DNA from: an uncultured Burkholderiales bacterium
GTDB lineage: Bacteria > Pseudomonadota > Gammaproteobacteria > Burkholderiales > Burkholderiaceae_C
Length of the DNA: 39,960 nt
Direction of reading: 5' to 3'
Assembly (NCBI GenBank): GCA_903961095.1
Contig: CAJCDH010000134.1
Location: 1 to 39,960, forward strand
Made by a program: the position numbers and the translations under genes. Shown here in pieces: positions 8,771 to 16,500 of this stretch. Position 1 is the stretch's first letter; each line of letters starts with the position of its first letter. The notes beneath the pieces were generated by a model that worked only from the letters and a program-made list of their open reading frames with translations, was not told where the DNA came from and ran no database searches.

Positions 8771-9238
8771 TTAGGGCTTTGCTTTTTCTGTTCCTTGGCT
8801 GATGGCTCTGGCTTGCTCAATCTGGTTTTCAAAATACCGTTGAAAACTGAACACAATGCTCGACATCAGCACGGTAGTGCCAAGTAACAAGGCGCTGGCA
8901 ACACCAAAAATGGTGAACCAATTGCTTTGGCCAGATGGGTTGGTGTTGTCGCTTTGTGGATTAAATTTGGCATTCCATTTTTCAGTAGACAGCAGTCCAT
9001 AAATGATGGCGTTTAGCGCGCAGCCGGCAATGGTGAAGCCAAGCATTGGAATGAGCAACCAGCTCAATACATCGTCTTGACCTAATTCGAAAGCACGTTG
9101 GATACCATGCCAACCTAACAGTGTCGGTATTGGCAGTAACCATCCCAAGACGTCAGTGAATCCCTTGAGATAAAACCTGTGAAGACCCAATGGGCCGCCA
9201 AAGAAAGTGAGCCAAACAGCAAATGTTTTGTTTTTCAT
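8771..9238 (-). CDS. TM2-domain-like membrane protein of unknown function
   Basis: A 155-residue inner-membrane protein with about four hydrophobic segments. The N-terminal FGGPLGLHRFYLKG (13-26) is the TM2-domain hallmark, a short loop before a first helix. A helix pair follows around residues 60-83, and another helix at about 108-130 precedes a polar C-terminus. TM2 proteins have no agreed function in bacteria. It lies 8 bases after the GNAT gene on the same strand and probably shares its transcript. Start ATG at 9238. Confidence 0.75.
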   Translation of the reverse strand: MKNKTFAVWLTFFGGPLGLHRFYLKGFTDVLGWLLPIPTLLGWHGIQRAFELGQDDVLSWLLIPMLGFTIAGCALNAIIYGLLSTEKWNAKFNPQSDNTNPSGQSNWFTIFGVASALLLGTTVLMSSIVFSFQRYFENQIEQARAISQGTEKAKP

Positions 9239-9246
9239 ATTGGCGA

Positions 9247-9768
9247 TTATTCAGGAGAACGGCTTTGCCCGTGCCCCAAAGCCTTTTCCATCATCACAAT
9301 GTCTAGCCATCGATTGAATTTCCAACCGCAGCCTTTAACAATGCCCACATGTTGAAAGCCCACCGACTTGTGAACACCTATTGAGCCCGCGTTCCCTGAG
9401 TCACCAATCACGGCGATCAGTTTTCGGATGCCTGCTTTTTCTGCGGCTTGGCACAATTCAGCCAGTAACATCCGGCCTAAGCCTTTGCCAGCAGTTTGCG
9501 ATGCCAAATAAACAGAGTTTTCCGCGGAAAACCGGTAGGCTGGGCGCGGCTTAAACCAGTTGCAGTAGGCAAATCCCACCACTTCACCGTTCTCTTCCAA
9601 ACTGAGGTAGGGGAGGCCTTTTTTTAAAACATCCTCTCGCCGGGCGGTCATTTCCTCCAGACTGGGGGGCTCAATCTCAAATGTGCCTGTCCCATGCAGC
9701 ACATGATGCTGATAAATAGCCGTGATCATGGGCATGTCTGAGGCTTGGCTAGGTCGAATGATTGGCAT
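9247..9768 (-). CDS. GNAT N-acetyltransferase (phosphinothricin/amino-acid acetyltransferase-like)
   Basis: A 173-residue GNAT-fold enzyme. IRPSQASDMPMITAIYQHHV at the N-terminus, YLASQTAGKGLGRMLL (the acetyl-CoA pyrophosphate-binding Q-x-x-G-K-G loop) and SIGVHKSVGFQHVG are the signatures of the PAT/MnaT (YncA) group. Members acetylate the amino group of methionine sulfone/sulfoximine or phosphinothricin; the natural substrate here is unknown. The ATG at 9768 lies inside the rpsP promoter (9762-9789), so polymerase loading at rpsP and expression of this gene may interfere. Confidence 0.88.
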   Translation of the reverse strand: MPIIRPSQASDMPMITAIYQHHVLHGTGTFEIEPPSLEEMTARREDVLKKGLPYLSLEENGEVVGFAYCNWFKPRPAYRFSAENSVYLASQTAGKGLGRMLLAELCQAAEKAGIRKLIAVIGDSGNAGSIGVHKSVGFQHVGIVKGCGWKFNRWLDIVMMEKALGHGQSRSPE

Positions 9769-9789
9769 TCTTAAACTCCGGGTTATAAT
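9762..9789 (+). promoter_or_regulatory. Sigma70-type promoter of the rpsP operon
   Basis: TTGGCA (9762-9767, 5 of 6 bases matching the -35 consensus), a 16-base spacer and a perfect TATAAT (9784-9789). The predicted start near 9796 leaves a leader of about 105 bases before rpsP. The -35 box overlaps the first codons of the divergent GNAT gene. Confidence 0.75.
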
Positions 9790-9809
9790 CAGCGGCTTTT
9801 CAGTGTGTC

Positions 9810-9827
9810 ACTGGCCGGGTGGCCAGT
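9810..9827 (+). promoter_or_regulatory. Hairpin in the rpsP leader
   Basis: ACTGGCC-GGGT-GGCCAGT is a perfect 7-base-pair, GC-rich stem with a four-base loop. It sits about 15 bases into the predicted rpsP transcript and 73 bases before the rpsP ATG. There is no U-tract, so it is not a simple terminator; it may stabilise the 5' end or take part in feedback control. Confidence 0.5.
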
Positions 9828-9900
9828 TGCGTGTCTCAAACGCTGGAAGAATTTGTGGGTTGGCAGTTTTTGCTTTCCCGACACCACCCTAGGATAAATC

Positions 9901-10152
9901 ATGGTTGTCATTCGTCTTTCTCGTGGCGGTTCTAAAGCCCGTCCATTTTTTAACATTGTTGTGGCCGACAAGCGCGTCCGCCGCGATGGCCGCTTCATTG
10001 AGCGCATTGGTTTTTACAATCCAATTGCCAAGGATACAGAAGAAGGCCTGCGCGTTGTACAAGATCGTTTGACTTACTGGACTGGCGTTGGCGCACAAGT
10101 GTCACCTACCGTCCAGCGTTTGGTCAAACAAGCTGCCGCTAAAGCCGCCTAA
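9901..10152 (+). CDS. rpsP: 30S ribosomal protein S16
   Basis: An 83-residue basic protein beginning [17 protein letters not shown], the S16 hallmark, with [15 protein letters not shown] next. S16 binds 16S rRNA early in 30S assembly. AGGA about 7 bases before ATG 9901 is the ribosome binding site. It is the first gene of the conserved rpsP-rimM-trmD-rplS operon; rimM starts 30 bases after its stop. Confidence 0.98.
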   Translation: MVVIRLSRGGSKARPFFNIVVADKRVRRDGRFIERIGFYNPIAKDTEEGLRVVQDRLTYWTGVGAQVSPTVQRLVKQAAAKAA

Positions 10153-10182
10153 TCGGTTTTTGGCCAAGCCAAAGGCTTCGCA

Positions 10183-10800
10183 GTGCTACCCCATCTAGAG
10201 TTTGCCGAGATGCCGGCAGACGCCATCGAAGTGGGGCGCATTGCAGATGCATGGGGCATCAAAGGCTGGTTCAAAGTCTTGCCCCACAGCGCCTCGCCCG
10301 AGGCGCTTTTTTCTTCTAAGCGTTGGTATTTGTTGCCCTCTGACCGAAAGATGGGCGGCGGTCAATCACCCAGTCAAAAGTCTGCTGCGGCCATCACTGC
10401 TGCCGCTGCCAAGCCCGTGCTCTTGAAAATCAAAGAAGCCAAGGATCACGCCGACACTGTGGTGGCTTGCTCATTGGATGTGGCCGACAGAAATCAGGCT
10501 GAAGCTCTTAAAGGTGCGCGTATTTTTGTGCCGCGTTCCAGTTTCCCAACAGCTGGCACCGATGAGTACTATTGGGTTGACCTGCTCGGTCTCAATGTCT
10601 TCAACAGAGAAGGTGTAGCTTTGGGTCAGGTTAAAGACCTGATGTCTACCGGCCCTCAAACAGTGCTGGTTTTGGCTCAAAACGCAGAAGAGGAGGGCAA
10701 GCCTCACGTTGAGCGCATGATCCCTTTCGTTGCAGCCTTTGTCGACACCGTGGACCTGCCTGGACGCAAGATCACAGTTGATTGGCAACTGGATTATTGA
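10183..10800 (+). CDS. rimM: 16S rRNA processing/ribosome maturation factor RimM
   Basis: A 205-residue 30S assembly factor that binds S19 and helps mature the 16S head domain. The N-terminal RimM barrel (VGRIADAWGIKGWFKVLPHS) and the C-terminal PRC barrel (YYWVDLLGLNVFNREG, then GQVKDLMSTGPQTVLVL and RMIPFVAAFVDTVDL) are both present. GTG 10183 is preferred over ATG 10210 because AAGG (10172-10175) is well spaced and its N-terminus (LPHLEFAEMPADAIEVGRI) resembles related proteins as I remember them. Residues around 55-75 hold a low-complexity Gly/Ser/Ala insertion (AAAITAAAAKP) between strands of the first barrel. Confidence 0.94.
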   Translation: MLPHLEFAEMPADAIEVGRIADAWGIKGWFKVLPHSASPEALFSSKRWYLLPSDRKMGGGQSPSQKSAAAITAAAAKPVLLKIKEAKDHADTVVACSLDVADRNQAEALKGARIFVPRSSFPTAGTDEYYWVDLLGLNVFNREGVALGQVKDLMSTGPQTVLVLAQNAEEEGKPHVERMIPFVAAFVDTVDLPGRKITVDWQLDY

Positions 10801-10817
10801 ACCGGAAAGGGCGAGTC

Positions 10818-11612
10818 ATGCGCTTTGACGTCATTACTCTGTTTCCCGAACTCTTTGCGCCTTTTGTCACATCAGGCATCAATCGGCGTGCCTTTGAAAC
10901 AGGTGCCATTGAATTGAAGCTCTGGCAACTTCGTGATTTCGCCGATGGTACTTACCGAAGAGTAGACGACCGCCCATTTGGCGGTGGCCCAGGCATGGTC
11001 ATGCTGGCCGAGCCACTTGAAAAATGTCTGCAGGCAATTCGCCAAGACAGATTGAATCTGGAGGCTTCTAAAAATGCCGTACCGGTGGTGTTGTTTTCGC
11101 CCATTGGCCAAGCACTGAACCATGCAGGCGTCGAAGCCTGGTCGCAAAGTGCAGGGGCCATTTTGATTTGCGGGCGCTATGAAGGATTGGATCAGCGCTT
11201 CATTGATGCGCATGTGACTGCTCAAATTAGCCTTGGTGATTTTGTGTTGTCAGGTGGAGAAATTGCCGCCTTAGCGCTCTTGGATGCAGTAGCGCGTTTG
11301 CAGCCAGGCGTGTTGAACGACCAAGGCAGTCATCAAATGGACAGTTTCAACCCGGCTCTTGATGGCTTATTGGATTGTGGTCATTACACTCGCCCAGAAG
11401 TTTGGGATGGGCAGACTGTGCCGCCAGTTTTGATGTCTGGGCATCATGCTGAAATTGCAAGTTGGCGCCGTCAACAAAGCTTGTTGTTAACCCAATTGCA
11501 CAGGCCAGATTTGATTGTTACAGCCAGGTTTCAAGGCAAACTGAGTGCCAAAGATGAAAACTTTTTATCTCATTTAAATGCCCCCAAACAGGCAAACATA
11601 CAAACAGACTAA
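10818..11612 (+). CDS. trmD: tRNA (guanine-N1)-methyltransferase
   Basis: A 264-residue SPOUT (trefoil-knot) enzyme that makes m1G37 in tRNAs with CNN anticodons, preventing +1 frameshifting. MRFDVITLFPELF at the start, GGGPGMVM, the GRYEGLDQRF box and DFVLSGGEIAAL, which forms the SAM-binding knot, are all present. An upstream in-frame start at 10782 would add residues with no family resemblance; ATG 10818 follows purine-rich GGAAAGGGCGAG. It lies 17 bases after rimM. Confidence 0.97.
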   Translation: MRFDVITLFPELFAPFVTSGINRRAFETGAIELKLWQLRDFADGTYRRVDDRPFGGGPGMVMLAEPLEKCLQAIRQDRLNLEASKNAVPVVLFSPIGQALNHAGVEAWSQSAGAILICGRYEGLDQRFIDAHVTAQISLGDFVLSGGEIAALALLDAVARLQPGVLNDQGSHQMDSFNPALDGLLDCGHYTRPEVWDGQTVPPVLMSGHHAEIASWRRQQSLLLTQLHRPDLIVTARFQGKLSAKDENFLSHLNAPKQANIQTD

Positions 11613-11638
11613 CTTGCTTGTACTCGCTTGAGCAGCCC

Positions 11639-11667
11639 TTCAAAGAGCTACAAAACAGGGATATAAT
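11639..11667 (+). promoter_or_regulatory. Promoter of rplS within the trmD-rplS gap
   Basis: A perfect TATAAT (11662-11667) lies 17 bases downstream of TTCAAA (11639-11644, 4 of 6 matching the -35 consensus). The predicted start near 11674 leaves about 124 bases of leader before rplS, so rplS can be made independently of the rpsP promoter. Confidence 0.6.
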
Positions 11668-11797
11668 CAAAGGCTTTTCGATCCTCTGCCCGCCGCGGCT
11701 GTTGCGTTTGAACTTGGCTTTTATGGTCAGGCAAAATCAGCATAGAAGCTGCCTTTAGCGTAGCGTTGCGCATGATCGATAGATGAAAGAGCTCAAA

Positions 11798-12187
11798 ATG
11801 AATTTGATTCAAACACTCGAGCAGGAAGAAATGACCCGTTTGGGTAAAACCATTCCTGACTTCATGCCTGGCGACACCGTGATCGTTAGCGTTAACGTGG
11901 TTGAAGGTACAAGAAAGCGTGTGCAGGCGTATGAAGGAGTTGTGATTGCCAAGCGCAATCGCGGCTTGAACAGTGGCTTCACCGTTCGCAAAATTTCAAG
12001 TGGTGAAGGCGTGGAGCGTACGTTCCAAACATACAGCCCTTTGATTGCCAGCATTGAAGTTAAGCGCCGTGGTGATGTTCGCCGCGCCAAGTTGTACTAT
12101 TTGCGTGATCGCAGCGGCAAGTCTGCACGTATCAAAGAAAAGCTGCCTCAACGCGCTGTCAAAACAACTGCTGCTGCAGCTGCTTAA
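11798..12187 (+). CDS. rplS: 50S ribosomal protein L19
   Basis: A 129-residue protein at the 30S-50S interface. The central block ([64 protein letters not shown]) is almost invariant in L19. The frame is open from 11783, but ATG 11798 gives the standard [11 protein letters not shown] start. The C-terminus ends in a short Ala run. It is last in the rpsP operon, followed by a strong terminator at 12231-12267. Confidence 0.98.
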   Translation: MNLIQTLEQEEMTRLGKTIPDFMPGDTVIVSVNVVEGTRKRVQAYEGVVIAKRNRGLNSGFTVRKISSGEGVERTFQTYSPLIASIEVKRRGDVRRAKLYYLRDRSGKSARIKEKLPQRAVKTTAAAAA

Positions 12188-12230
12188 TTTAGACATTGAG
12201 CAAGCTCTGAAGTCCTTTTGGACTGACATG

Positions 12231-12267
12231 AAAAAACCGCCAAGGCTTTCGCCAAGGCGGTTTTTTT
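12231..12267. terminator. Strong bidirectional terminator after rplS
   Basis: A6-CCGCC (12231-12241) pairs with GGCGG-T7 (12256-12267); an inner GGC/GCC pair separated by AA/AA loops extends the stem. The U-tract is good on the plus strand and the A run serves the minus strand, so it can also end the convergent helicase transcript. Confidence 0.9.
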
Positions 12268-12303
12268 ACGCCCCTGTTTGGCAGGGGCGTTGGATAGGGA
12301 AAT

Positions 12304-14289
12304 TTAACCGCGTGTGACTTTCAACACTTTAGCGCCGGCACGCTTAGGGGCTGCGTGACCACCCGCATTGTGTGGCTTGAAGTTGCCAGCACCGATGACT
12401 TTAGGACCGCGCGCAGGACGATCACTGGGACCGCCGCGCGTTTGCTCACGACTTGGTGCGCGAGGCGCGCGGGTGTCGCGAGAGTCAAAGCGGTTTTCAC
12501 CGCGAGCATCTTGGCGCTGATCGCCACGGGGTTCAAATCGAGCTTCGCTGCGAGGAGCGAAGCTGCGTTGTTCGCCGCGGAAGTCGCCGCGAGGCTCGAA
12601 GCGAGCCTCGGGGCGTGTATCGCCACGACCTTCAAAACGGGGAGCTGGTGCACGATTTTCAAACCGATCACCACGGCCTTCGAAGCGATCACCACCGCGG
12701 TTGCCTTCAAAGCGAGTTGCGCCACGTGATTCAAAACGATCGCCACCACGGTTTCCACCAAAGCCGCCGCCGCCGCCAAATGAACGGCCACGGCCTCCGC
12801 GATCACCACGGTCATTGCCACCTCGGCCGCCAGGACGGCTTTCTGGGAAGTTTTGTTTTGGTTCCATGCCAGGAATCACTTCGGCTTTGAAGGGTTGACG
12901 GCTGTAGGCCTCAATGTCCAAAATTTTGCGACGATCGCGAATCTCAGCAAATGTGATGGCCAAGCCGTCACGGCCGGCACGACCAGTTCGGCCGATGCGG
13001 TGTGTGTAATCTTCCGCCTTCATGGGCAAGCCAAAGTTAAACACGTGTGTGATGGTAGGCACGTCAATGCCGCGCGCTGCCACATCAGTGGCTACCAAGA
13101 TTTGAACTTGGCCATTGCGCAAAGCCATCAAACGGCGATTGCGCAAACCTTGGCTCAAGGCGCCATGCAAAGCAACGGCATCAAAGCCATCTTGCTGCAG
13201 GTCGGCGGCCAAACCGTCGCACTCAATTTGGGTGCTGGCAAACACAATGGCTTGGTTGATGGAGGCATCACGCAGCCAGTGGTCGAGCAACTTGCGTTTG
13301 TGTTGAGCGTTGTCAGCCCAGAACAAAACTTGCTTGATGTTGCTGTGCTTTTCTTGAGGCGAATCGATTTGGATTTTTTGAACCGATGAACCACCATCGT
13401 GCATCACGCGCATGGCCAGTTGCTGAATGCGCGGCGCAAAGGTGGCGCTGAACATCATGGTTTGCTGACGCTGGCTTGTGAGTTGGTTGATATCTGCCAA
13501 GTCATCAGAAAAGCCCAGGTCCAACATGCGGTCGGCCTCGTCAACGACCAAGAATTTAACTTTGTCGAGCTTGATTTGCATGGAGCGCTGCAAGTCGAGC
13601 AAGCGGCCAGGTGTGGCCACCACCAAGTTGGCATTTTGCAACTTGGCAATTTGCAACTGGTATGGCATACCGCCCACAATGTTGGCCACGCGCAAGCCGC
13701 GGCAATGTTTTACCAAATCGATGGCGTCGTGGGCAACTTGCTGGGCCAACTCGCGAGTAGGACAAACAATCAATGCACCTGGGGTAGGCGCTTTGAAATT
13801 GCGTGCGTTGGTAGGATCTTTGCGTTTTGGACGCTTGGGTGCTGGCTCACCTTTGGCGCTTGCGTCTGCACATGCTTGTGCAAAAGCTGCGCGCTCAGCT
13901 TCTTCTTCGGCAGCCAATTCTTGCAATAAGGTGTGCAATACAGGCAACAAGAAGGCCGCTGTTTTGCCGCTACCTGTTTGGCTTGAAACCATCAGGTCGA
14001 TGTAGCTGTTGGCTTGGCCCAATGTTTCTTTGGGCAATGCCAAAGGAATGGCTTTAAGCTGTACTGCAGTGGGCTGTGTGTAGCCTAGGTCGGCCACTGC
14101 TTGAACCAGTTCAGGGGCTAGGCCTAACAGCACAAAGCCATTGGGTTGCTCGGGAACGATTTCAGTATCAGGTGCATCAGTGTCGTTCAAATTGGCCGCA
14201 TCAAGTGCCAAAGTTTCTGTCACGAAAGTTTCGTTCGTAGTGGATTGCGCAGGCGACAAGTCGGCCTGCACTTCAAAAGCGTCAGTCAT
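12304..14289 (-). CDS. DEAD-box RNA helicase with RGG-rich tail (RhlE/CsdA-like)
   Basis: A 661-residue ATP-dependent RNA helicase. Core motifs in order: Q motif (FVLLGLAPELVQAV to Q77), SQTGSGKT (103-110), PTRELAQQ, TPGR, VVDEADRM, MFSATF, IVFASTQ, ATDVAARGIDV and HRIGRTGRAG. A charged, Ala/Glu/Lys-rich insertion of about 45 residues lies between motifs I and Ia. From residue 485 the protein is a 177-residue low-complexity tail rich in RGG, RGD and RFE repeats, typical of non-specific RNA binding. ATG 14289 is chosen because the protein then starts with an ordinary acidic N-terminus; the frame runs open to 14355. A long structured leader suggests post-transcriptional control. The subfamily (RhlE versus CsdA/DeaD) is not certain. 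Confidence 0.93.
   Translation of the reverse strand: MTDAFEVQADLSPAQSTTNETFVTETLALDAANLNDTDAPDTEIVPEQPNGFVLLGLAPELVQAVADLGYTQPTAVQLKAIPLALPKETLGQANSYIDLMVSSQTGSGKTAAFLLPVLHTLLQELAAEEEAERAAFAQACADASAKGEPAPKRPKRKDPTNARNFKAPTPGALIVCPTRELAQQVAHDAIDLVKHCRGLRVANIVGGMPYQLQIAKLQNANLVVATPGRLLDLQRSMQIKLDKVKFLVVDEADRMLDLGFSDDLADINQLTSQRQQTMMFSATFAPRIQQLAMRVMHDGGSSVQKIQIDSPQEKHSNIKQVLFWADNAQHKRKLLDHWLRDASINQAIVFASTQIECDGLAADLQQDGFDAVALHGALSQGLRNRRLMALRNGQVQILVATDVAARGIDVPTITHVFNFGLPMKAEDYTHRIGRTGRAGRDGLAITFAEIRDRRKILDIEAYSRQPFKAEVIPGMEPKQNFPESRPGGRGGNDRGDRGGRGRSFGGGGGFGGNRGGDRFESRGATRFEGNRGGDRFEGRGDRFENRAPAPRFEGRGDTRPEARFEPRGDFRGEQRSFAPRSEARFEPRGDQRQDARGENRFDSRDTRAPRAPSREQTRGGPSDRPARGPKVIGAGNFKPHNAGGHAAPKRAGAKVLKVTRG
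12418..12837 (-). repeat. Degenerate coding repeats for the RGG/RFE tail
   Basis: This part of the helicase gene encodes about 140 residues of imperfect repeats of the type RGGDRFE, RGDRFE and RFEPRGD. At DNA level short GA/CG-rich units recur (for example TTCAAA or TTCGAA next to CGATCACCACG on the plus strand). Such tracts tend to gain or lose units between strains. The opposite-strand open frames here are by-products of this composition. Confidence 0.75.
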
Positions 14290-14339
14290 ATATTTTTTCT
14301 CGCACGGACGTCCGCAAGATTTGCGGTGGCGCCGTTCAT
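14286..14339 (-). CDS. Possible 17-residue leader ORF coupled to the helicase
   Basis: ATG at 14339 opens a 17-codon frame (MNGATANLADVRARKNI) whose TGA (14288-14286) overlaps the helicase ATG (14289-14287) as ATGA, the geometry of translational coupling. Its own ATG lies in a predicted hairpin (14332-14366), and I see no good ribosome binding site for it, so it may be translated weakly or not at all. E. coli deaD has a comparable short leader ORF (yrbN), which makes the idea reasonable but not proven. Confidence 0.3.
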   Translation of the reverse strand: MNGATANLADVRARKNI

Positions 14340-14517
14340 GGTTAAAAAACATCAACCATCAAACGGTGCTCGGTGCTGTTTGAAGAGTGGGAATCAGACG
14401 AAGTGTCTGATTTCAAAACTTCCAGTCGAGTGACTCTTATCAGTGAGTCAAAGGCGTGAAGGGTGATGCACAAGGGCTGCGGCGTGAAGCCTGTTTGCAG
14501 CTCAGCCAGCGATTATG
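14290..14517 (-). promoter_or_regulatory. Structured 5' leader of the DEAD-box helicase gene
   Basis: Between orn and the helicase lie 279 bases without a full gene. On the minus strand CATAAT (14517-14512) is a candidate -10 box without a clear -35, giving a leader of about 215 bases. Inverted repeats follow: TGACTC/GAGTCA (14431-14450), AATCAGAC/GTCTGATT (14392-14412, 8 pairs), a long stem of ATGGTT/AACCAT plus CCGTT/AACGG (14332-14366) and CCGCAA-GAT-TTGCGG (14312-14326). Beside the stop of orn, GTTTTC/GAAAAC (14542-14556) and ACGATT-G-AATCGT (14555-14567) may mark the orn transcript end. Confidence 0.5.
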
Positions 14518-14568
14518 GCACAGATTTTTGAGTTCGTGCGGGTTTTCCCTGAAAACGATTGAATCGTC

Positions 14569-15168
14569 TTAAAGCTTGATGAAATGCTCTCGGTAATGTG
14601 CCAACTCTTCAATGGATTCGTGAACATCGGCTAGCGCTGTGTGCTTTTGTTGCTTTTTAAAACTGTGAAAGACTTCGGGCTTCCAACGCTTAGAGAGTTC
14701 CTTGAGGGTGCTGACATCGAGGTTGCGGTAGTGCAAATAAGCCTCTAATTTAGGCATGAATTTGACCAAAAACCGACGGTCTTGGCTGATGGTGTTGCCG
14801 CAAAGAGGCGAGGCATTTTTAGAAACATACTTCTTAATGAAAACCAAGATGGCTTCCTCAGCGTCTTGCTCTGAAGTGGCGGAGGCTTTGACTTTGTCAA
14901 TCAGGCCGCTTTTGCCGTGGGTGCCCTTGTTCCATGCATCCATCTTGTTAAGCAGATCGTCGCTTTGGTGAATGACACACACCGGACCTTCTATTCGGGG
15001 TGTCAGATTGGGGCCAGTCACAATGACGGCAATTTCCAGCAAGCGCTCCTTTTCTGGGTCGAGGCCGGTCATTTCGCAATCGATCCAGACCAAGTTGTCG
15101 TCTGACTTGGCCAATGGCATGTCGGCTTGGGGCTGATTGGCAGGGGGGTGGGCTGAATGGGCGGTCAT
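14569..15168 (-). CDS. orn: Oligoribonuclease
   Basis: A DEDDh 3'-5' exonuclease that degrades RNA dinucleotides and the c-di-GMP product pGpG; usually essential. [14 protein letters not shown] carries the first two acidic residues, ICGN-type [14 protein letters not shown] the third, and [24 protein letters not shown]-like C-terminal residues the His and last Asp. The frame gives 199 residues from ATG 15168; an internal ATG at 15120 would give 183, closer to the E. coli length of 181. Neither has a good ribosome binding site, so the first 16 residues are uncertain. It diverges from the M48 protease with 66 bases between starts. Confidence 0.96.
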   Translation of the reverse strand: MTAHSAHPPANQPQADMPLAKSDDNLVWIDCEMTGLDPEKERLLEIAVIVTGPNLTPRIEGPVCVIHQSDDLLNKMDAWNKGTHGKSGLIDKVKASATSEQDAEEAILVFIKKYVSKNASPLCGNTISQDRRFLVKFMPKLEAYLHYRNLDVSTLKELSKRWKPEVFHSFKKQQKHTALADVHESIEELAHYREHFIKL

Positions 15169-15234
15169 TTCAAAAAGAGGCTTTTTCCAAAGCTTCAGAT
15201 TGTCGCTGATGTTGGCTGATCTACACTTCGGGCT

Positions 15235-16500
15235 ATGAATGCGACTTTGACTCTGACTTATTTTTTGGTGGGCGCCCTCCTCACCAACGTTTTATTGAAG
15301 CTTTGGCTCAACGCCAGACAAGTGCGACACGTGGCGCAGCACCGAGGTGGTGTACCTGCTGCCTTTGCCGCTCAAATTTCACTGGCCGATCATCAGAAGG
15401 CTGCCGATTACACCTTGGCGAAAGCCAAAGTTTCGCAAATTGACATCTTGGTTGATGCTGCCGTGCTGATTGCATGGACCTTGATGGGTGGCTTGAGTGC
15501 TTTGAATCAATTCATTTTGGAGTTGATGTCGCCAGGACTTGTGCAACAGGTGGTGCTGGTTTTGGCGTTCACCTTGGTGGGTGGGCTGATTGATTTGCCA
15601 ATGTCGCTTTACCAAACTTTTGTCTTGGAGCAAAAATTTGGCTTTAACAAAATGACCTGGAAGTTGTGGCTAAGTGATTCCGCCAAAGGCTTGCTTTTGG
15701 GGCTGCTGTTGGGTGTTCCGCTCATTGCCTTGGTTTTGTGGCTCATGCAGGCTGGTGGTGCTTACTGGTGGTTCTGGACTTGGTGTACTTTGGTGTTTTG
15801 GCAATTGTTTTTGATGGCCATTGCACCCAATGTGATCATGCCTTTGTTCAACAAGTTCACTCCGCTTGAAGACGAGGCTTTGAAGGCGCGTGTCAATGCA
15901 CTGATGCAGCGTGCAGGCTTTACAGCCAAAGGATTTTTTGTGATGGATGGCAGCAAGCGCTCTGCTCACTCTAATGCATTTTTCACAGGCTTTGGTGCCA
16001 GCAAACGCGTGGTGTTTTTTGACACCTTGCTCAAGCAACTTACCCCTTCAGAAATGGAAGCAGTGCTAGCGCATGAACTGGGTCACTTCAAGCATCGCCA
16101 CATTTTTAAAATGATGCTCTCCAGTTTTGCAATGAGTTTGCTAGGCTTGGCGGTGCTGGGTTTTGCTTCGCAGCAAATTTGGTTTTATACAGGCTTGGGG
16201 GTGATGCCTAGTTTGACCAGCGGCAATGAGGCCGTCGCACTTTTGTTGTTCATGTTGGTGGTTCCGGTATTCACATTTATTTTGGCTCCCCTTTCATCTT
16301 GGCGCTCAAGGGTGCAGGAATTTGAGGCCGACGCTTATGCGGTGTCACAAACACCTGCGGCAGATCTCACTACAGCTTTGTTGAAGTTGTACCAAGACAA
16401 TGCGTCAACTCTCACGCCAGATCCTTGGTATGTGACTTTTTATTATTCTCATCCCCCTGCCAGCTTGCGCTTAGCTCGCATGCAACATGCGCAAGCTTAA
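15235..16500 (+). CDS. M48-family membrane zinc metalloprotease (Ste24-like)
   Basis: A 421-residue polytopic membrane protease. The zinc site is HELGH (280-284) with the third ligand in EFEADAYA (362-369). About seven hydrophobic segments surround it, and the N-terminal third plus the [14 protein letters not shown] block match the CAAX prenyl protease/Ste24 branch rather than HtpX. Bacteria of this kind lack CAAX prenylation, so it probably serves in membrane protein quality control; that is inference. It overlaps rsgA by 14 bases (16487-16500). Confidence 0.92.
   Translation: MNATLTLTYFLVGALLTNVLLKLWLNARQVRHVAQHRGGVPAAFAAQISLADHQKAADYTLAKAKVSQIDILVDAAVLIAWTLMGGLSALNQFILELMSPGLVQQVVLVLAFTLVGGLIDLPMSLYQTFVLEQKFGFNKMTWKLWLSDSAKGLLLGLLLGVPLIALVLWLMQAGGAYWWFWTWCTLVFWQLFLMAIAPNVIMPLFNKFTPLEDEALKARVNALMQRAGFTAKGFFVMDGSKRSAHSNAFFTGFGASKRVVFFDTLLKQLTPSEMEAVLAHELGHFKHRHIFKMMLSSFAMSLLGLAVLGFASQQIWFYTGLGVMPSLTSGNEAVALLLFMLVVPVFTFILAPLSSWRSRVQEFEADAYAVSQTPAADLTTALLKLYQDNASTLTPDPWYVTFYYSHPPASLRLARMQHAQA

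Noticed and set aside
12355-14057. Several open frames of 120-180 codons on the plus strand
   Set aside because: They lie opposite the DEAD-box helicase and reflect its codon bias and RGG repeats; products show no family pattern and the minus-strand gene is complete.
14290-14355. In-frame N-terminal extension of the RGG helicase (MMFFNHERRH...)
   Set aside because: The extension would begin at TTG/ATG inside the large leader hairpin, and its residues look unlike a protein N-terminus; ATG 14289 is more likely.
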